A stretch of DNA of 64,000 nt from Lacticaseibacillus camelliae DSM 22697 = JCM 13995. GTDB taxonomy: Bacteria; Bacillota; Bacilli; Lactobacillales; Lactobacillaceae. Positions 8,360 to 18,259 of the stretch are shown here, piece by piece; position 1 is the stretch's first letter; every line of letters begins with the position of its first letter. The notes beneath the pieces are model-generated. The model worked only from the letters and a program-made list of their open reading frames with translations. It was not told the origin of the DNA and did no database searches. Where the stretch lies: positions 1 to 64,000 of the forward strand of contig NZ_BBAJ01000003.1 in the NCBI RefSeq assembly GCF_001311195.1, in the 5' to 3' direction. The translations under genes and the position numbers were made by a program.

Positions 8360-9286
8360 TCAATTGAACTTGCGCAGCGCGACCTGATCGATCAAATGAT
8401 TCGCGGTTTTGTGGAGAATCACGTCCGCCCGATTTTTGGTCGGCAGAATGTACTCGTTCAGGTTCTTGAGGTTGACGTCGCGCCAAACCTCTTTGGCCAT
8501 TTTAAACGCATCGTCGCGGTTGCCGATCGCATACTGGTAATAGTAGTTGGTCGGATCGGTGAACGCCGTGTCCAGCAGCATGCCGAACCGCTCCAAGTAC
8601 CACTGCTCAATGTTTTTGGGGTCGGCATCGACATAAATCGAAAAGTCAAAGTAGTCGCTGATGTAAATCGGCTGCTGGCTCGGCAGCTGCAAGACGTTGA
8701 TGCCTTCAACAATCAGGATGTCCGGGTGGTCGATGACCTCTTCCTCACCCGGCACGATGTCATAGATCTGATGACTGTACTTCGGCGCCCGCACGATCCC
8801 GTTGTTATTCTTAACGTTGTTGAGAAAATGGATCAGCAGGTCCATGTCGTAACTTTCCGGAAACCCTTTGCGGTCCAGAATACCACGCTTTTCCAGTTCG
8901 GCGTTCGAGTAGAGAAAACCGTCAGTGGTGATCATCTGAATGCGTCTATCCGGATACGCGCGCGAAAGCAGCAGCTGCAGCAGCCGCGCCGTTGTGCTTT
9001 TGCCCACGGCCACCGAGCCGCAAATGCCAATGATGAACGGATGGCTGTGGTAGGACAGACTTAGAAACTGGGCCAGCGTGCGCTCGTCGTCTTGGTAATC
9101 CTTGTACCGAATGTGAATCAGGTGCCGCAACGGCGAGTAAATCGTCTTCACGTCGTCCATGCTGATGACATCGTTCAGCGAACGCAACTGCGCCAACTCT
9201 TCATCGGTAACCGAGGCAAAGTTGTGCGCGTGAAAGTTCGCCCATTCCGCACGGCTGAACTTGTAGTAATTCATTTCTGATTCCAT
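8360..9286 (-). CDS. coaA: Type I pantothenate kinase
   Basis: 308 residues. Phosphorylates pantothenate, the first step of coenzyme A synthesis. The P-loop GSVAVGKST is at residues 90-98, followed by ITTDGFLY and the family motifs KRGILDRKGFPESYD and VEGINVLQLP. The ATG at 9286 follows AAGGAGTCGTT. It lies upstream of guaA in the same direction with a 85-base gap, an arrangement common in lactobacilli. Frame intact. Confidence 0.96.
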   Translation of the reverse strand: MESEMNYYKFSRAEWANFHAHNFASVTDEELAQLRSLNDVISMDDVKTIYSPLRHLIHIRYKDYQDDERTLAQFLSLSYHSHPFIIGICGSVAVGKSTTARLLQLLLSRAYPDRRIQMITTDGFLYSNAELEKRGILDRKGFPESYDMDLLIHFLNNVKNNNGIVRAPKYSHQIYDIVPGEEEVIDHPDILIVEGINVLQLPSQQPIYISDYFDFSIYVDADPKNIEQWYLERFGMLLDTAFTDPTNYYYQYAIGNRDDAFKMAKEVWRDVNLKNLNEYILPTKNRADVILHKTANHLIDQVALRKFN

Positions 9287-9363
9287 AACGACTCCTTGAT
9301 ACTGATTTACTGTCTAGTTTAGCGCTTTCGCGACGGCTTGTGGGCCTTACAAGTGAAAAAGCC

Positions 9364-9906
9364 TCAGTCCGTCGGCTGTTGGCCGGCCTGACCGCTCCGG
9401 GCGGTGTCGCTCAGCGTCAAGTCGTGCACTGCACCAAGCTCACCGACACGTGTAAGCAGAACCGCGTCAAGTGCCTGGTTCAGTGCGGCTTTCAGTTTGC
9501 CAAGCCACACTGGGTCGGCTGCCACGTCATCACCGTAAAGTTGTTCCATCGGGGTCCACCACACTGGACCGGGCTTGGCCGTGTCCCCGGCATGACGCGG
9601 AAAAAGGTGCCAGTGCACATGGGCATCCCCGTTGCCAAGCAGCTCGATGTTCATCTTGTCGGCATGAAATGCCTGACTGCAGGCCTCTGCCACCAAGCTC
9701 ATCTCCTCGAGAAACACCAACTTGGTCTTGGGGGCCAACTCATGCAGTTCCGTGACGTGGCCCTTGGCTAAAAACAACGTGTAGCCCTCAAAGTACTGGC
9801 TGTCCGCCAGCACCACATAGCCGGTGGCAAGCTCTCGCACTAAGTATGGGTTCTCATTCTGGCGAATGGCGGCAATTCTCTGGCAAATCAGACAATCTTT
9901 TGGCAT
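9364..9906 (-). CDS. HIT-domain nucleotide hydrolase or transferase
   Basis: 180 residues. The histidine triad HVHWHLF (His 96, 98 and 100) marks a HIT-family nucleotide-binding protein; the middle His is the expected nucleophile. An N-terminal CLIC pair is also usual. The C-terminus after about residue 110 (WWTPMEQLYGDD) is more specific to a lactobacillar subgroup. Substrate unknown; members act on AMP-lysine, Ap4A or similar dinucleotides. ATG follows GGAGG at normal spacing. Confidence 0.85.
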   Translation of the reverse strand: MPKDCLICQRIAAIRQNENPYLVRELATGYVVLADSQYFEGYTLFLAKGHVTELHELAPKTKLVFLEEMSLVAEACSQAFHADKMNIELLGNGDAHVHWHLFPRHAGDTAKPGPVWWTPMEQLYGDDVAADPVWLGKLKAALNQALDAVLLTRVGELGAVHDLTLSDTARSGQAGQQPTD

Positions 9907-9999
9907 CGCAAACCTCCGTGGAACAATCTGTTTGCCTTCACTTTAGCCCTTCCCTTTGGCGAATACCAACTGTATCCATCGCATGCGCACGTTCACACG

Positions 10000-10047
10000 C
10001 AAAAGCCACGCGCGACTCCAGAAGGACCGAAGTTGCGCGTGGCTTAG
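10000..10047 (-). terminator. Terminator after the sucrose PTS gene
   Basis: AAGCCACGCGC and GCGCGTGGCTT form an 11-bp perfect stem around a 20-base loop. On the minus strand the stem is followed by only a short T run (TTTTGCG). Confidence 0.65.
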
Positions 10048-10061
10048 TTAATGGCTTGGAC

Positions 10062-12013
10062 TCACAGCGCGGCAGCTGGCTGCTTACCTGGGGATTGAGT
10101 CAGTGTCACCAGCGGCTGATCGTGCTCAACCTGTGCGGACTCAATCGGGGCCACCTCGCCAAACGCTGGTGTGTTGGTGACGACGACCATCACGGTGGCA
10201 TCGTACCCCGCCGCTTTGATTGCAGCAAAGTCCGCAGTTCCCAGCACATCGCCGACCTGAACCCGCTGGCCGGGCATGACCCGACTGCTAAAATACTGAC
10301 CATTGAGTTTAACGGTGTCGATCCCCAGATGGATAAGGACCTCCGCACCGTCATCTGCCTTGATCCCATAGGCGTGCATCGTCGAATCGGCGACGGTAAT
10401 GGTCCCGGTGACAGGCGCATAAATCATATTGTCGGTGGGCGTAATGGCCGCGCCCTTGCCCATCATTTCTGTGGCGAAGACTTGGTCCTTCACGGCCTTC
10501 AGACTCACCGGCAGGCCAGACACTGGGGCCATGATCATTCCGTCGCTGACAGCTGGAGCGGCGGGATCCGTTGGGGCTTGCACTGGCTCATCCGACTGTC
10601 CTACTGCTAACCTTCGACCGTAAACGTACGTACCAGTGAACGCCACCGCAATGCTCAGCGCAATGGCCAAGAAGAACGGCCCGTAGTACTCAACAGGGAA
10701 GGAGATGAACCCGATCACGCCGGCCGCCCCTAACGCACTGGAGCGAATACCGAACAGCCCAACGATAAAGCAACCCACCGCACTGCCGATCAGCGCAATG
10801 AAGAACGGGTAGCGCTTCTTCAGGTTGACCCCGAAAATCGCCGGTTCCGTAATGCCCAACAGTGCAGAAACGCCGGAGGATGACGCGAGCCCTTTTTCCT
10901 TCTTGTCCTTGGTCAGGAAGAAGATGGCCAGACAGGCAGCCCCTTGCGCTGCGTTGGCCATCGAGGCAATGGGGAAGAAAAAGTCCCCGCCCGTTTTGGC
11001 AATGTCCGCCAGCAGCTGGGTCTCAATGGCCGGGAAGCTCTGATGGAGCCCGGTGATCACAATTGGGGAATACACTAGGCCGAACACCGTTGATCCAATG
11101 AACCCGGACGCATCATACAGCGCCACCAAGCCGTTGGTGAGGCCGTCGCCAACCAGGCGCAGCACTGGCCCGACAAACGCGAACGTGATGAACGCCGTGA
11201 AGATAATACTGATCATCGGCGTGAAGATGAAATCCAAAGTTGCCGGCATCTTGCCGTGCAGCCATTTTTCCACCACTGCCAAGATCAGGACGGCCACTAA
11301 CACCGGCAGCACCTGACCCTGATAACCAGCCTCGCAATGTTCCAGCCAAAAATGTTCCAGTAAGTCATCTTCCCGGTGGCCAGCGCGTTGGCCACATCAT
11401 AGCCGTTAACCAGCGACGGCATCACCATGATCATCCCCATGGTCGCGCCCAGGAAAGCGTTGCCCCCAAAGCGCCGAGCGGCGGAGAAGCCGAGAAGAAT
11501 TGGCAGAAACGCAAACGGCGCAGAGGCGAAGGTGTTGATCATGCCGGCAATGCCACTGATACCGGGATACATATCGACCAATGACTTAGCACTGAACAGC
11601 CCCGGTGACGTCAGCACATTGTTGACGGCCATGAGCAGCCCGCCAGCGACTAAAGCCGGAATCAGCGGAACAAAAATATCAGACAGGACTTTGACTAACG
11701 CCATCAACGGATTGGCCTTTTTGCCATTGGCGGCAACAGCCTTCAAATCGTCGGTTGTGGCCTCCTTGAGACCGGTCAACTTGATCAGTTCAGCGTACAC
11801 TTTGTCGACGTCCCCAGGGCCAATAATGATTTGATACTGACCGTTCACCCGGAACGTGCCTTTCACTGCCGGATTGGCGTCCAAGGCCTGCTGATCGATT
11901 TTACTTTCGTCTTTCACGACTAACCGCAGCCGGGTGGCACAATGGGCAGCTGCCACAATATTATGTTCGCCGATCTCAGCCAGAATATCCTTGGCCGCTT
12001 GACGATGATCCAT
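10062..12013 (-). CDS. scrA: Sucrose-type PTS permease EIIBCA, one frameshift
   Basis: Transports and phosphorylates sucrose at the membrane. The EIIB domain (residues 1-85) has the phospho-Cys in [15 protein letters not shown] has about ten membrane helices with PALVAGGLL and [15 protein letters not shown] at the C-terminus has the phospho-His in [10 protein letters not shown]. Start chosen at ATG 12013 ([11 protein letters not shown]) with GGGGGAA upstream. One missing G near 11326 splits EIIC ([14 protein letters not shown] across the join). Divergent from scrB and sharing its operators, which is why sucrose is preferred over a beta-glucoside substrate. Confidence 0.9.
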
Positions 12014-12083
12014 GATAATTCCCCCATTTCTTTTTTGCTTACTGGTTGAGCATAGGTTAAGTGTAATCGCCTCCAAAACGAAT

Positions 12084-12154
12084 TGTCAAACGTTTAGCAT
12101 TTCTTGCAATAGCATGCGTAAATCATGCTAAAATAGTCATGTAAACGTTTGTCA
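12084..12154. promoter_or_regulatory. Divergent scrA/scrB promoter region with two LacI-type operators
   Basis: Two near-palindromes centred on AAACGTTT lie at 12084-12096 (TGTCAAACGTTTA) and 12140-12154 (TGTAAACGTTTGTCA), centres 55 bp apart and in inverted orientation. This is about five helical turns, suitable for looping by ScrR. Between them is a third perfect inverted repeat, TAGCATG/CATGCTA (12110-12130), overlapping a TAAAAT -10 box for scrB. Confidence 0.75.
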
Positions 12155-12170
12155 ATCAGGAGGTGATCAC

Positions 12171-13609
12171 GTGCTTGAAGGGAACTCTGACCTGCGCTCC
12201 ACCCCTTATCAAAATTACTCACCAGCCTACTTGGCCACCCTTGAGGCCCAGCAGCAGCGTTCACGGTGGCGCTTAGGCTACCACATTCAACCGAGAAGTG
12301 GCTTGATCAACGATCCCAACGGTTTTGCCTACTTCGCCAATCAGTGGCACCTGTTTAAACAGCAATTCCCATTTGGGCCAGTGCATGGGCTCAAATCTTG
12401 GGGCCACTTGACCAGCAACGATCTCGCGCACTGGCAAGATCAGGGGACCGCGCTTCACCCCCACTCCCCTTACACGACTAATGGCGTCTACTCAGGCTCG
12501 GCGCTACCAGTCAAAGACCGGTTATTCATGATGTACACCGGTAACGTGAGAACCGCGGACGGCGGCCGCCGCACCACGCAGCTTGGCGCTTGGATGGAGC
12601 GGTCCGGGCACATCACCGAGCTGGCTGAGCCATTGATCGCAGAGCCGCCAGCCGGCTACACCTCGCATTTTCGCGATCCTCAGCTCATTGAACACAATGG
12701 CACCTACTACGCGTTGATTGGCGCTCAACGTGCAGATAAGCAAGGACAGATTCTTTTGTATACGGCTGCTGCCCCCACCGGCCCCTGGCAGCTCATCGGC
12801 CCCCTTGATTTTGGCCGGACCACACTGGGAGAAATGATCGAGTGTCCCAATCTCGCTTTCGTTGACGGCCAAGTCGCATTGCTGTTTTGTCCTCAAGGCA
12901 TGGCGCAACGCGACTGCGCGTACCAGAATGTTTATCCCAACACGGTGGTGGTGGCCGCCGGCATTGACTGGCAAAACGCGGCTTTGATTGTTCCTAGTCC
13001 CCTGCGCTTGCTGGATGAAGGTTTTGATGCCTACGCCGGCCATGTGGTAAATAGACCGAACGGGGAGGCTTTAATGATTGCCTGGATGGGCCTGCCCGAC
13101 CTCTCCTATCCCAGCGACCAGGAGGCTGGCAGGGATGCTATAGTCTCGCGCGCCGATTGGGGATTCGAAATGGCCGCCTTCACCAGGTACCAATCGATGA
13201 GCCGCTGCTTGGGCCCCCGTTCGCGCCGCTGCATGATAAACTAAACCTGCAGGAAGTGATCACGCTGACCACTGCCGCGCACCGCAGCGGTCAGATCCGG
13301 CTTGGCAACGCGCAAGAGAGCCTGAGCTTAACCATCGATTCGGCAGCCCAGGCGCTGACCATTGACCGGACTGAAACCGGCGTGCCTTTCGCCTTGCAGT
13401 ACGGTACAAAGCGAACGGTGCCGCTCGCTGCCGGGCCTCAGCGGCTCCAATTGTGGCTGGATCATTCTAGTTTTGAGCTGTCGGTGGCGAATGGCCAGCA
13501 CTTCGCCTCTGGTCGGATTTTTCCTCAGGTCAGCGCACCATGGCGCATGACCGCAGATACTGGCTTAGTGACGGCCGCCACTGGTCGTCGTCTGAATAAT
13601 ATGAGTTAA
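12171..13609 (+). CDS. scrB: Sucrose-6-phosphate hydrolase (GH32), one frameshift
   Basis: Splits sucrose-6-phosphate made by ScrA into glucose-6-phosphate and fructose. GTG start at 12171 after AGGAGGTGATC, an almost perfect anti-16S match. GH32 landmarks are present: nucleophile Asp in LINDPNGF, transition-state Asp in FRDPQL, acid/base Glu in IECPNL. A C-terminal beta-sandwich (about 330-479) follows. One missing G in GGG near 13124 breaks the frame (SDQEGWQGCYSLARRLGIRNG across the join). About 479 residues when repaired. Confidence 0.92.
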
Positions 13610-13620
13610 AGGAGCAGCCA

Positions 13621-14606
13621 ATGGCAAAATTAGCGGATGTCGCGGCACTGGCCGGCGTGTCGATTACGACGGTATCGCGCGTGATCAATAATTACGGGGC
13701 AATTTCTGCCAAAACGCGAACCAAAGTCCAGAGCGCGATGAAAGAACTAAATTACCAGCCAAATTCGCTGGCCCGCTCGCTGCAAGGTAAGCGCACCAAG
13801 CTGATCGGCCTGATTTTTCCTGGCGTTAGCAACCCGTTCTTCGGCGACTTAGTTCAATGCCTGGAGAATCAGCTGTTTGATCAGGGGTACCGGGTGATTC
13901 TCTGTAACTCCGCAAACAACGCGGAGAAAGAGGCCGCTTATGTTCGAATGCTACTCGCAAACCAAGTCGATGGGATCATCTCTGGCACCCACAACCTGAC
14001 CATCAAAGAATACGAGGCAATTGCTGCCCCAGTCATTGCATTTGACCGCCACCTCGGCACCACGATTCCAATCGTCTCCTCGGACAACTTCGAGGGGGGC
14101 CGCCTGGCGACCAATGCACTGGTCAAAACCGGCGCTCGAAACATCTGGATCGTGACTGGCGCTAATCGACCACTTAGCCCGACCAATGAACGGCTGCGCG
14201 GTTATCAGGCGGTCATGCGCCAAAGTGCTCTAACACCGCACGTCCTGGAGTTACCCTTCAGCATGTCAGCGCAACTCAAGTGGGTGCGACTTCAGCAATT
14301 GATTCAGACGCAACGACCGGAGGCGGTGTTTGCCACCGATGATCTCACCGCCTTGATGATTGAGGAAATCGCCAGAACCAAAAAGTGGCCATCCCCGGTC
14401 AACTCAAACTCATTGGCTACGATGGGACGGCGGCAGTCAGAACGACCCACCCCGGGCTCGCCACGATTGTTCAGCCGATCTCCGCCCTCAGTAAGCTGAT
14501 GATCGACTTACTGACGACCCGCATCGAAGATAAGAATGCCACTCTCGAATCGCAATATGTCCTGCCGGCCGAGTTGCATGCCGGCACGACGCTGCTTGGG
14601 GATTAA
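13621..14606 (+). CDS. scrR: LacI-family sucrose operon repressor, one frameshift
   Basis: N-terminal helix-turn-helix (residues 3-50: KLADVAALAGVSITTVSRVIN, then YQPNSLARSL) and a periplasmic-binding-type sugar domain (IGLIFPGVSNPFF to the C-terminus). It lies 11 bases after scrB, preceded by GGAGC, so it is cotranscribed and autoregulated. The AAACGTTT palindromes at 12084-12154 are its likely operators. One missing A in the run at 14380-14384 breaks the frame (ARTKKVAIPGQLKLIGYDG across the join). Confidence 0.9.
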
Positions 14607-14608
14607 TC

Positions 14609-14662
14609 AAGCTGCCCGCGCGACTGGGTCACTTCACAGGCGTGGCGGCAGTTTTTTTACCC
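14609..14662 (+). terminator. Terminator of the scrBR operon
   Basis: AGCTGCC...GGCGGCAG stem with additional GCG pairing, followed by seven T. Confidence 0.7.
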
Positions 14663-14775
14663 TGATGCAAAATAATTCAAAGAATTGTCAAAGGCCAAGT
14701 GTTGCCGCTTCCATTTTCTGGCTTGAACCTGATAAACTGAGGTTTCTATCCCAACCCGGAAGGAAGTCATTCCTC

Positions 14776-15790
14776 ATGAAAATTACCGCCTTCGGGGTGC
14801 GGCCGGACGAGCGCCAGCACCTCGAACGATGGGCACGGCAGCATGGCGACGACCTCGTGCAAACGTCTGCGCTGCTGACGCCTGACACAGTGGCCAAAGC
14901 GGCAGGCAGCGCAGGTATCAGTTGTTTCCAAACGGTGCCTTACGAAGCCGCCGTTTTCAAGACCATGCGCAAACTGGGCATCAACGCGTTAGCACTGCGA
15001 AACACCGGGTCGATAATGTCGACTTTGGCGCCGCGCAGCACTATTGCATTCACGTGACCAATGTCCCCGCATACTCCCCCAACGCCATCGCGGAATTTGC
15101 GTTGACGGACATGCTTTACTTGCTGCGCCAAACCGGACTCGTGCAACGCGATTTGCACCAAAATCACTACCAAACCGCGACGACGCACATTGGCCGCGAG
15201 CTGCGTCACACCAAGGTCGGCGTCATCGGGACCGGCCGCATCGGTCGCACCTTGATCGCCATTTTAAACGGCATTGGCGCAAAGGTCTTGGCCTTTGACC
15301 CGCACCCGCCAAGCGACCCCCACCTGATTTTTGAACCGGTCACCTTTCAGCAGTTGCTCCACGAAAGCGACATTGTGACCCTTCACATTCCCGGCACCCC
15401 TGAAAACACCCACCTGATCGACGAAGCGGCCATTGCCACGATGAAGCCTGGCGCGCTGCTGATCAACACCGGCCGGCGAACCTGATCGACACCAGCGCAA
15501 TGCTTGCCGCCTTGCGCACCGGCCAACTTGGCGGCGTCGGCATCGACACTTTTGAGCACGAAACCGAGGACCTGCTGGCCCTGGCTGAACACGGCCGCTT
15601 TACCGACCCGCAGTGGCAGGCGCTGCTCGCAATGCCCAACGTCATCCTGTCGCCGCACATCGCCTACTACACGGAAACTGCGGTCCGTAATATGTGCGAC
15701 ACCGCAATGCAGGCCCTGCACGACCTCGCCGAACAGCAAACCAGCGACTGCGAAGTCTACCCGGCAGCCGGCATGCGCAAGGCTCAGTAG
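14776..15790 (+). CDS. D-2-hydroxyacid dehydrogenase (D-lactate or D-hydroxyisocaproate type), two frameshifts
   Basis: NADH-dependent reduction of 2-oxoacids to D-2-hydroxyacids. The substrate domain starts MKITAFGVRPDE. VPAYSPNAIAEFALT is the typical linker of the D-LDH/HicDH branch, the Rossmann loop is GTGRIGRT, and the catalytic His is in LSPHIAYYTETA. Breaks: one G missing at 15007-15009 (RNTGVDNVDF) and one near 15475 (INTGRANLIDT). About 338 residues when repaired. It is convergent with ilvE; the pair could turn leucine via 2-oxoisocaproate into D-2-hydroxyisocaproate, an inference from adjacency. Confidence 0.88.
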
Positions 15791-15794
15791 CAAT

Positions 15795-15858
15795 CAAAAA
15801 GACGCATCACGCTTGGCAGCGTTAACGTTGCTGCGGCGTTGGTGCGTCTTTTTTTCAC
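15795..15858. terminator. Shared terminator between convergent genes
   Basis: AAAAAGACGCA pairs with TGCGTCTTTTT around an inner structured loop (AGCGTTAACGTTGCT). A and T runs on the two sides let it work in both directions. Confidence 0.8.
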
Positions 15859-15860
15859 TG

Positions 15861-16916
15861 CTAATCCAGCGAAACCGGCACGGTCCAGCCGGCCGGCGCT
15901 TCTCGGTCGCCGAACTGAATCCCGGTCAATTCATCGTAAAGCTTGTGGGTCATTGGCCCGATGCCACCATCGCCGAACTGGTGAACTTGACCGTTGTAGG
16001 TGATGCTGGCAATCGGGGTGATCACCGCGGCCGTTCCGCACGCCCCGGCCTCGCCGAATTGATCCAAGCTGTCAATGGAAATGCGCGTCTCCTCGGCATC
16101 GAGCCCGAACCGATCACGCGCCAGCGCCAGCAGTGACCGCCGTGTGATACTTGGCAAAATCGACGGCGACTTCGGGGTCAGAAACTTCTTCTCATCCTTG
16201 GTAATGCCAAAGAAATTGGCACTTCCGACCTCTTCGATGTACTTGTGTTCGATTGGGTCGAGGTAAATGGCATCACCGTAGCCGTGTTCGTGCGCGTACT
16301 TGCCCGCCTGCAAGCTAGCGGCATAGTTGCCGCCGACCTTGCTTTGGCCGGTGCCGTAATGGGCAGCGCGATCGGCGTGGTTGGCGACCATAAACTTAGT
16401 TGGGACCATCCCGCCCTTGTAGTAAGCGCCCACCGGCATGGCGAAGATCGTGAATAAGTACTCCTTGGCCGGCGCGACCCCGATGTTTGGGCCCACCCCA
16501 AGCAGCAGTGGCCGCAGGTACAGCGTGGCGCCGGTGCCGTACGGCGGCACGTAATCCGCATTGGCAGCGACGACTTGCTTGGCAGCATCCAGGAATTGCG
16601 TCTGACTCAGCGGCGGCATCAGCAGCTTTTCGGCAGAATCGTGGAGCCGCTGCGCGTTTAGGTCCGGCCGAAACAGCTGAATCTCCCCGCTTTTGGTGCG
16701 GTAGGCCTTCATTCCTTCAAAAGCGGACTGGCCGTAATGCAGCGCCGGGCTACCCACGTTCAGTGTCAGCTCATTACCCTGCACCAGGCCGCCCTGATCC
16801 CACGCGCCATCTTGATAGTGCGCCTCGTAGCGGTAAGGCAATTCCATGTAGTTAAAGCCTAGACCATTCCAGTCGATATCCACAGCCAATTCGACACCCT
16901 CCTGTTTTCTCGTCAT
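15861..16916 (-). CDS. ilvE: Branched-chain amino acid aminotransferase
   Basis: 351 residues, intact. Exchanges amino groups between leucine, isoleucine or valine and 2-oxoglutarate. PLP-fold class IV: YGQSAFEGMKAYR near the N-terminus, the PLP-binding Lys in GTGQSKVGGNYAASL (about residue 200), YIEEVGSANFFGI and the phosphate-loop GTAAVITPI. The ATG at 16916 follows an AGGGAGAATGC site. It has its own promoter and convergent terminator, so it is a single-gene unit. Lactic acid bacteria use it mainly for amino acid catabolism. Confidence 0.95.
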   Translation of the reverse strand: MTRKQEGVELAVDIDWNGLGFNYMELPYRYEAHYQDGAWDQGGLVQGNELTLNVGSPALHYGQSAFEGMKAYRTKSGEIQLFRPDLNAQRLHDSAEKLLMPPLSQTQFLDAAKQVVAANADYVPPYGTGATLYLRPLLLGVGPNIGVAPAKEYLFTIFAMPVGAYYKGGMVPTKFMVANHADRAAHYGTGQSKVGGNYAASLQAGKYAHEHGYGDAIYLDPIEHKYIEEVGSANFFGITKDEKKFLTPKSPSILPSITRRSLLALARDRFGLDAEETRISIDSLDQFGEAGACGTAAVITPIASITYNGQVHQFGDGGIGPMTHKLYDELTGIQFGDREAPAGWTVPVSLD

Positions 16917-16992
16917 GCATTCTCCCTGTGCATCTTAAACGATATGCTGGATCAGCTCAAGGCCTCTTGTCAGCTAACCTAACAGGAATGAA

Positions 16993-17021
16993 AATTTATC
17001 AGCGTTCTAAGGCTTAATCAA
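16993..17021 (-). promoter_or_regulatory. ilvE promoter and leader
   Basis: On the minus strand TTGATT is followed after 17 bases by TAAATT. The roughly 70-base leader to the ATG shows no T-box motif or strong terminator. Confidence 0.5.
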
Positions 17022-17087
17022 CACCCGCTCACCTTGTGGTTAAGCATCAGTCTCTGCCGCAGAATAAAGAGTGTATTCACCCAATAA

Positions 17088-17135
17088 AAAAAGCCTCGGC
17101 CTGTGGTCATTCCCACATTCCGAAGCTTTTGATGA
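17088..17135 (-). terminator. Terminator of the NmrA-like gene
   Basis: On the minus strand AAAGCTTCGG pairs with CCGAGGCTTT, followed by TTTTTATT. It separates this gene from ilvE. Confidence 0.75.
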
Positions 17136-17204
17136 TTAGCCAACGAGTTGGCTAGTGATTTAACCCGCGGCCTTTGAAAAAGACCGCTTTAGCGAGTAGT
17201 AACC

Positions 17205-18056
17205 TTACAGATCTAATTCCCGCTTCAAGTACTGCTTGAAGGTCGTCGGCTTGCGGCCGAGCAGCCACTCCAGCACGCTGGTATTGCCATCCAGGCCCCA
17301 GTTCGTGTAGGTGTCGGCCAGGTGAGTCAGGCCATTACGTGAAACGATGTCGTTAATGTGCATCATATCGAGGAACTTTTCGATTGGGACGTAAACGGCC
17401 TTGGCGTCCTTGCCAGTGACCTCGTTGAACATGTCAACGCACTCCTGGTTGGAGATCAGCCCGGTGCCAACCAGTTCGTAGTCGGCCTTGTTGTACTTCT
17501 CGGGATCGCCAACCACCTTGGCCAGCACTTCCGCGACATCAGCCGGATCGACCCAAGCCACCAGCTTCTTGTCAACTGGGAAAAACATGTCGTACTCGTT
17601 CGTCTTCATGACCAGTTGCGGCGGGAAATTGTACATGTAGTGCGTCGGCTTGAGAATCGTGTATGGCATGCCGGTGCTCATCGCCGTGTACAGTAGGTGC
17701 TCCTCGATCTTCCGCTTAGTCGTGTGCTGAAGCAGTGTGCTCAAAATCGAGTGAATCACGGAAATCAGCACGAACTGTTTGACTTTCGCCTTCGCTGCCA
17801 AATCAATGAATGAGTTTGCGACCTGATCATCCTGCGCATTGTAAATGGGTGGAATGTAGACGATTTGGTCCGCGTTAGCGATCAACTCCTTTTGGAAAGC
17901 CAAATCGCCGAGATCGCCGACCATGGCCTTCTTGATTCCTGGCAAGTCCTTCACCTTAGGATTAATATCTGTTGCAACAACATCAAACCCGCGGTCAACT
18001 AGTCCCTTAACCATTACGGAACCGGCATTGCCCGCAGCACCTGTGACTAATATCAT
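17205..18056 (-). CDS. NmrA-like atypical short-chain dehydrogenase
   Basis: 283 residues. The N-terminal Rossmann motif TGAAGNAGSVMV binds NAD(P). FVLISVIHSILSTLLQH and PYTILKPTHYMYNF are typical of the NmrA/TMR-like branch, whose members act as redox sensors or quinone/imine reductases. No clear Tyr-x3-Lys catalytic pair, so an enzymatic role is uncertain. ATG after GGGGG at normal spacing. The promoter carries a cre-like site, suggesting carbon catabolite control. Confidence 0.75.
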   Translation of the reverse strand: MILVTGAAGNAGSVMVKGLVDRGFDVVATDINPKVKDLPGIKKAMVGDLGDLAFQKELIANADQIVYIPPIYNAQDDQVANSFIDLAAKAKVKQFVLISVIHSILSTLLQHTTKRKIEEHLLYTAMSTGMPYTILKPTHYMYNFPPQLVMKTNEYDMFFPVDKKLVAWVDPADVAEVLAKVVGDPEKYNKADYELVGTGLISNQECVDMFNEVTGKDAKAVYVPIEKFLDMMHINDIVSRNGLTHLADTYTNWGLDGNTSVLEWLLGRKPTTFKQYLKRELDL

Positions 18057-18098
18057 AGCGAAAATCCCCCTGACTTTAAATTGCGCTTTTAAAGGTTG

Positions 18099-18144
18099 TG
18101 ATAGCGCTCACATACGTCTTAGCACACCCGTTCTCATCCGTCAA
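18099..18144 (-). promoter_or_regulatory. Promoter with cre-like palindrome for the NmrA-like gene
   Basis: Minus strand: TTGACG, 17 bases, TAAGAC, then TGTGAGCGCTATCA (18099-18112), which matches the cre consensus at all but one fixed position. The site is downstream of the -10, a place where CcpA would block transcription. Confidence 0.6.
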
Positions 18145-18189
18145 AATGGGTTGTGAACGTGTCATCGTGTCGTATTGAAGCCAACGAAA

Positions 18190-18225
18190 ACAAAAAAAAC
18201 GTGCCCTCAAAATGAGGAACACGTT
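18190..18225 (-). terminator. Terminator after the thioesterase gene
   Basis: ACGTG..CCTC hairpin (CGTGTTCCTC/GAGGGCACG) followed by eight T on the minus strand. Confidence 0.8.
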
Positions 18226-18259
18226 GCTATGGCCAAAACCGTTGTTGGTGCCATCAAAA

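Noticed and set aside
8291-9064. Long plus-strand ORF opposite coaA (257 codons)
   Set aside because: Mirror frame of coaA with unusual Val/Arg-rich composition and no ribosome binding site; the minus-strand protein has clear kinase motifs.
12084-12154. Reading the scr palindromes as cre sites
   Set aside because: The CG step and flanking CA are offset by one base against the cre consensus in both copies, and a LacI-type regulator gene is adjacent; ScrR operators fit better.
16917-17087. T-box leader in front of ilvE
   Set aside because: No GGTGG-type T-box sequence and no terminator stem between the promoter and the start codon.
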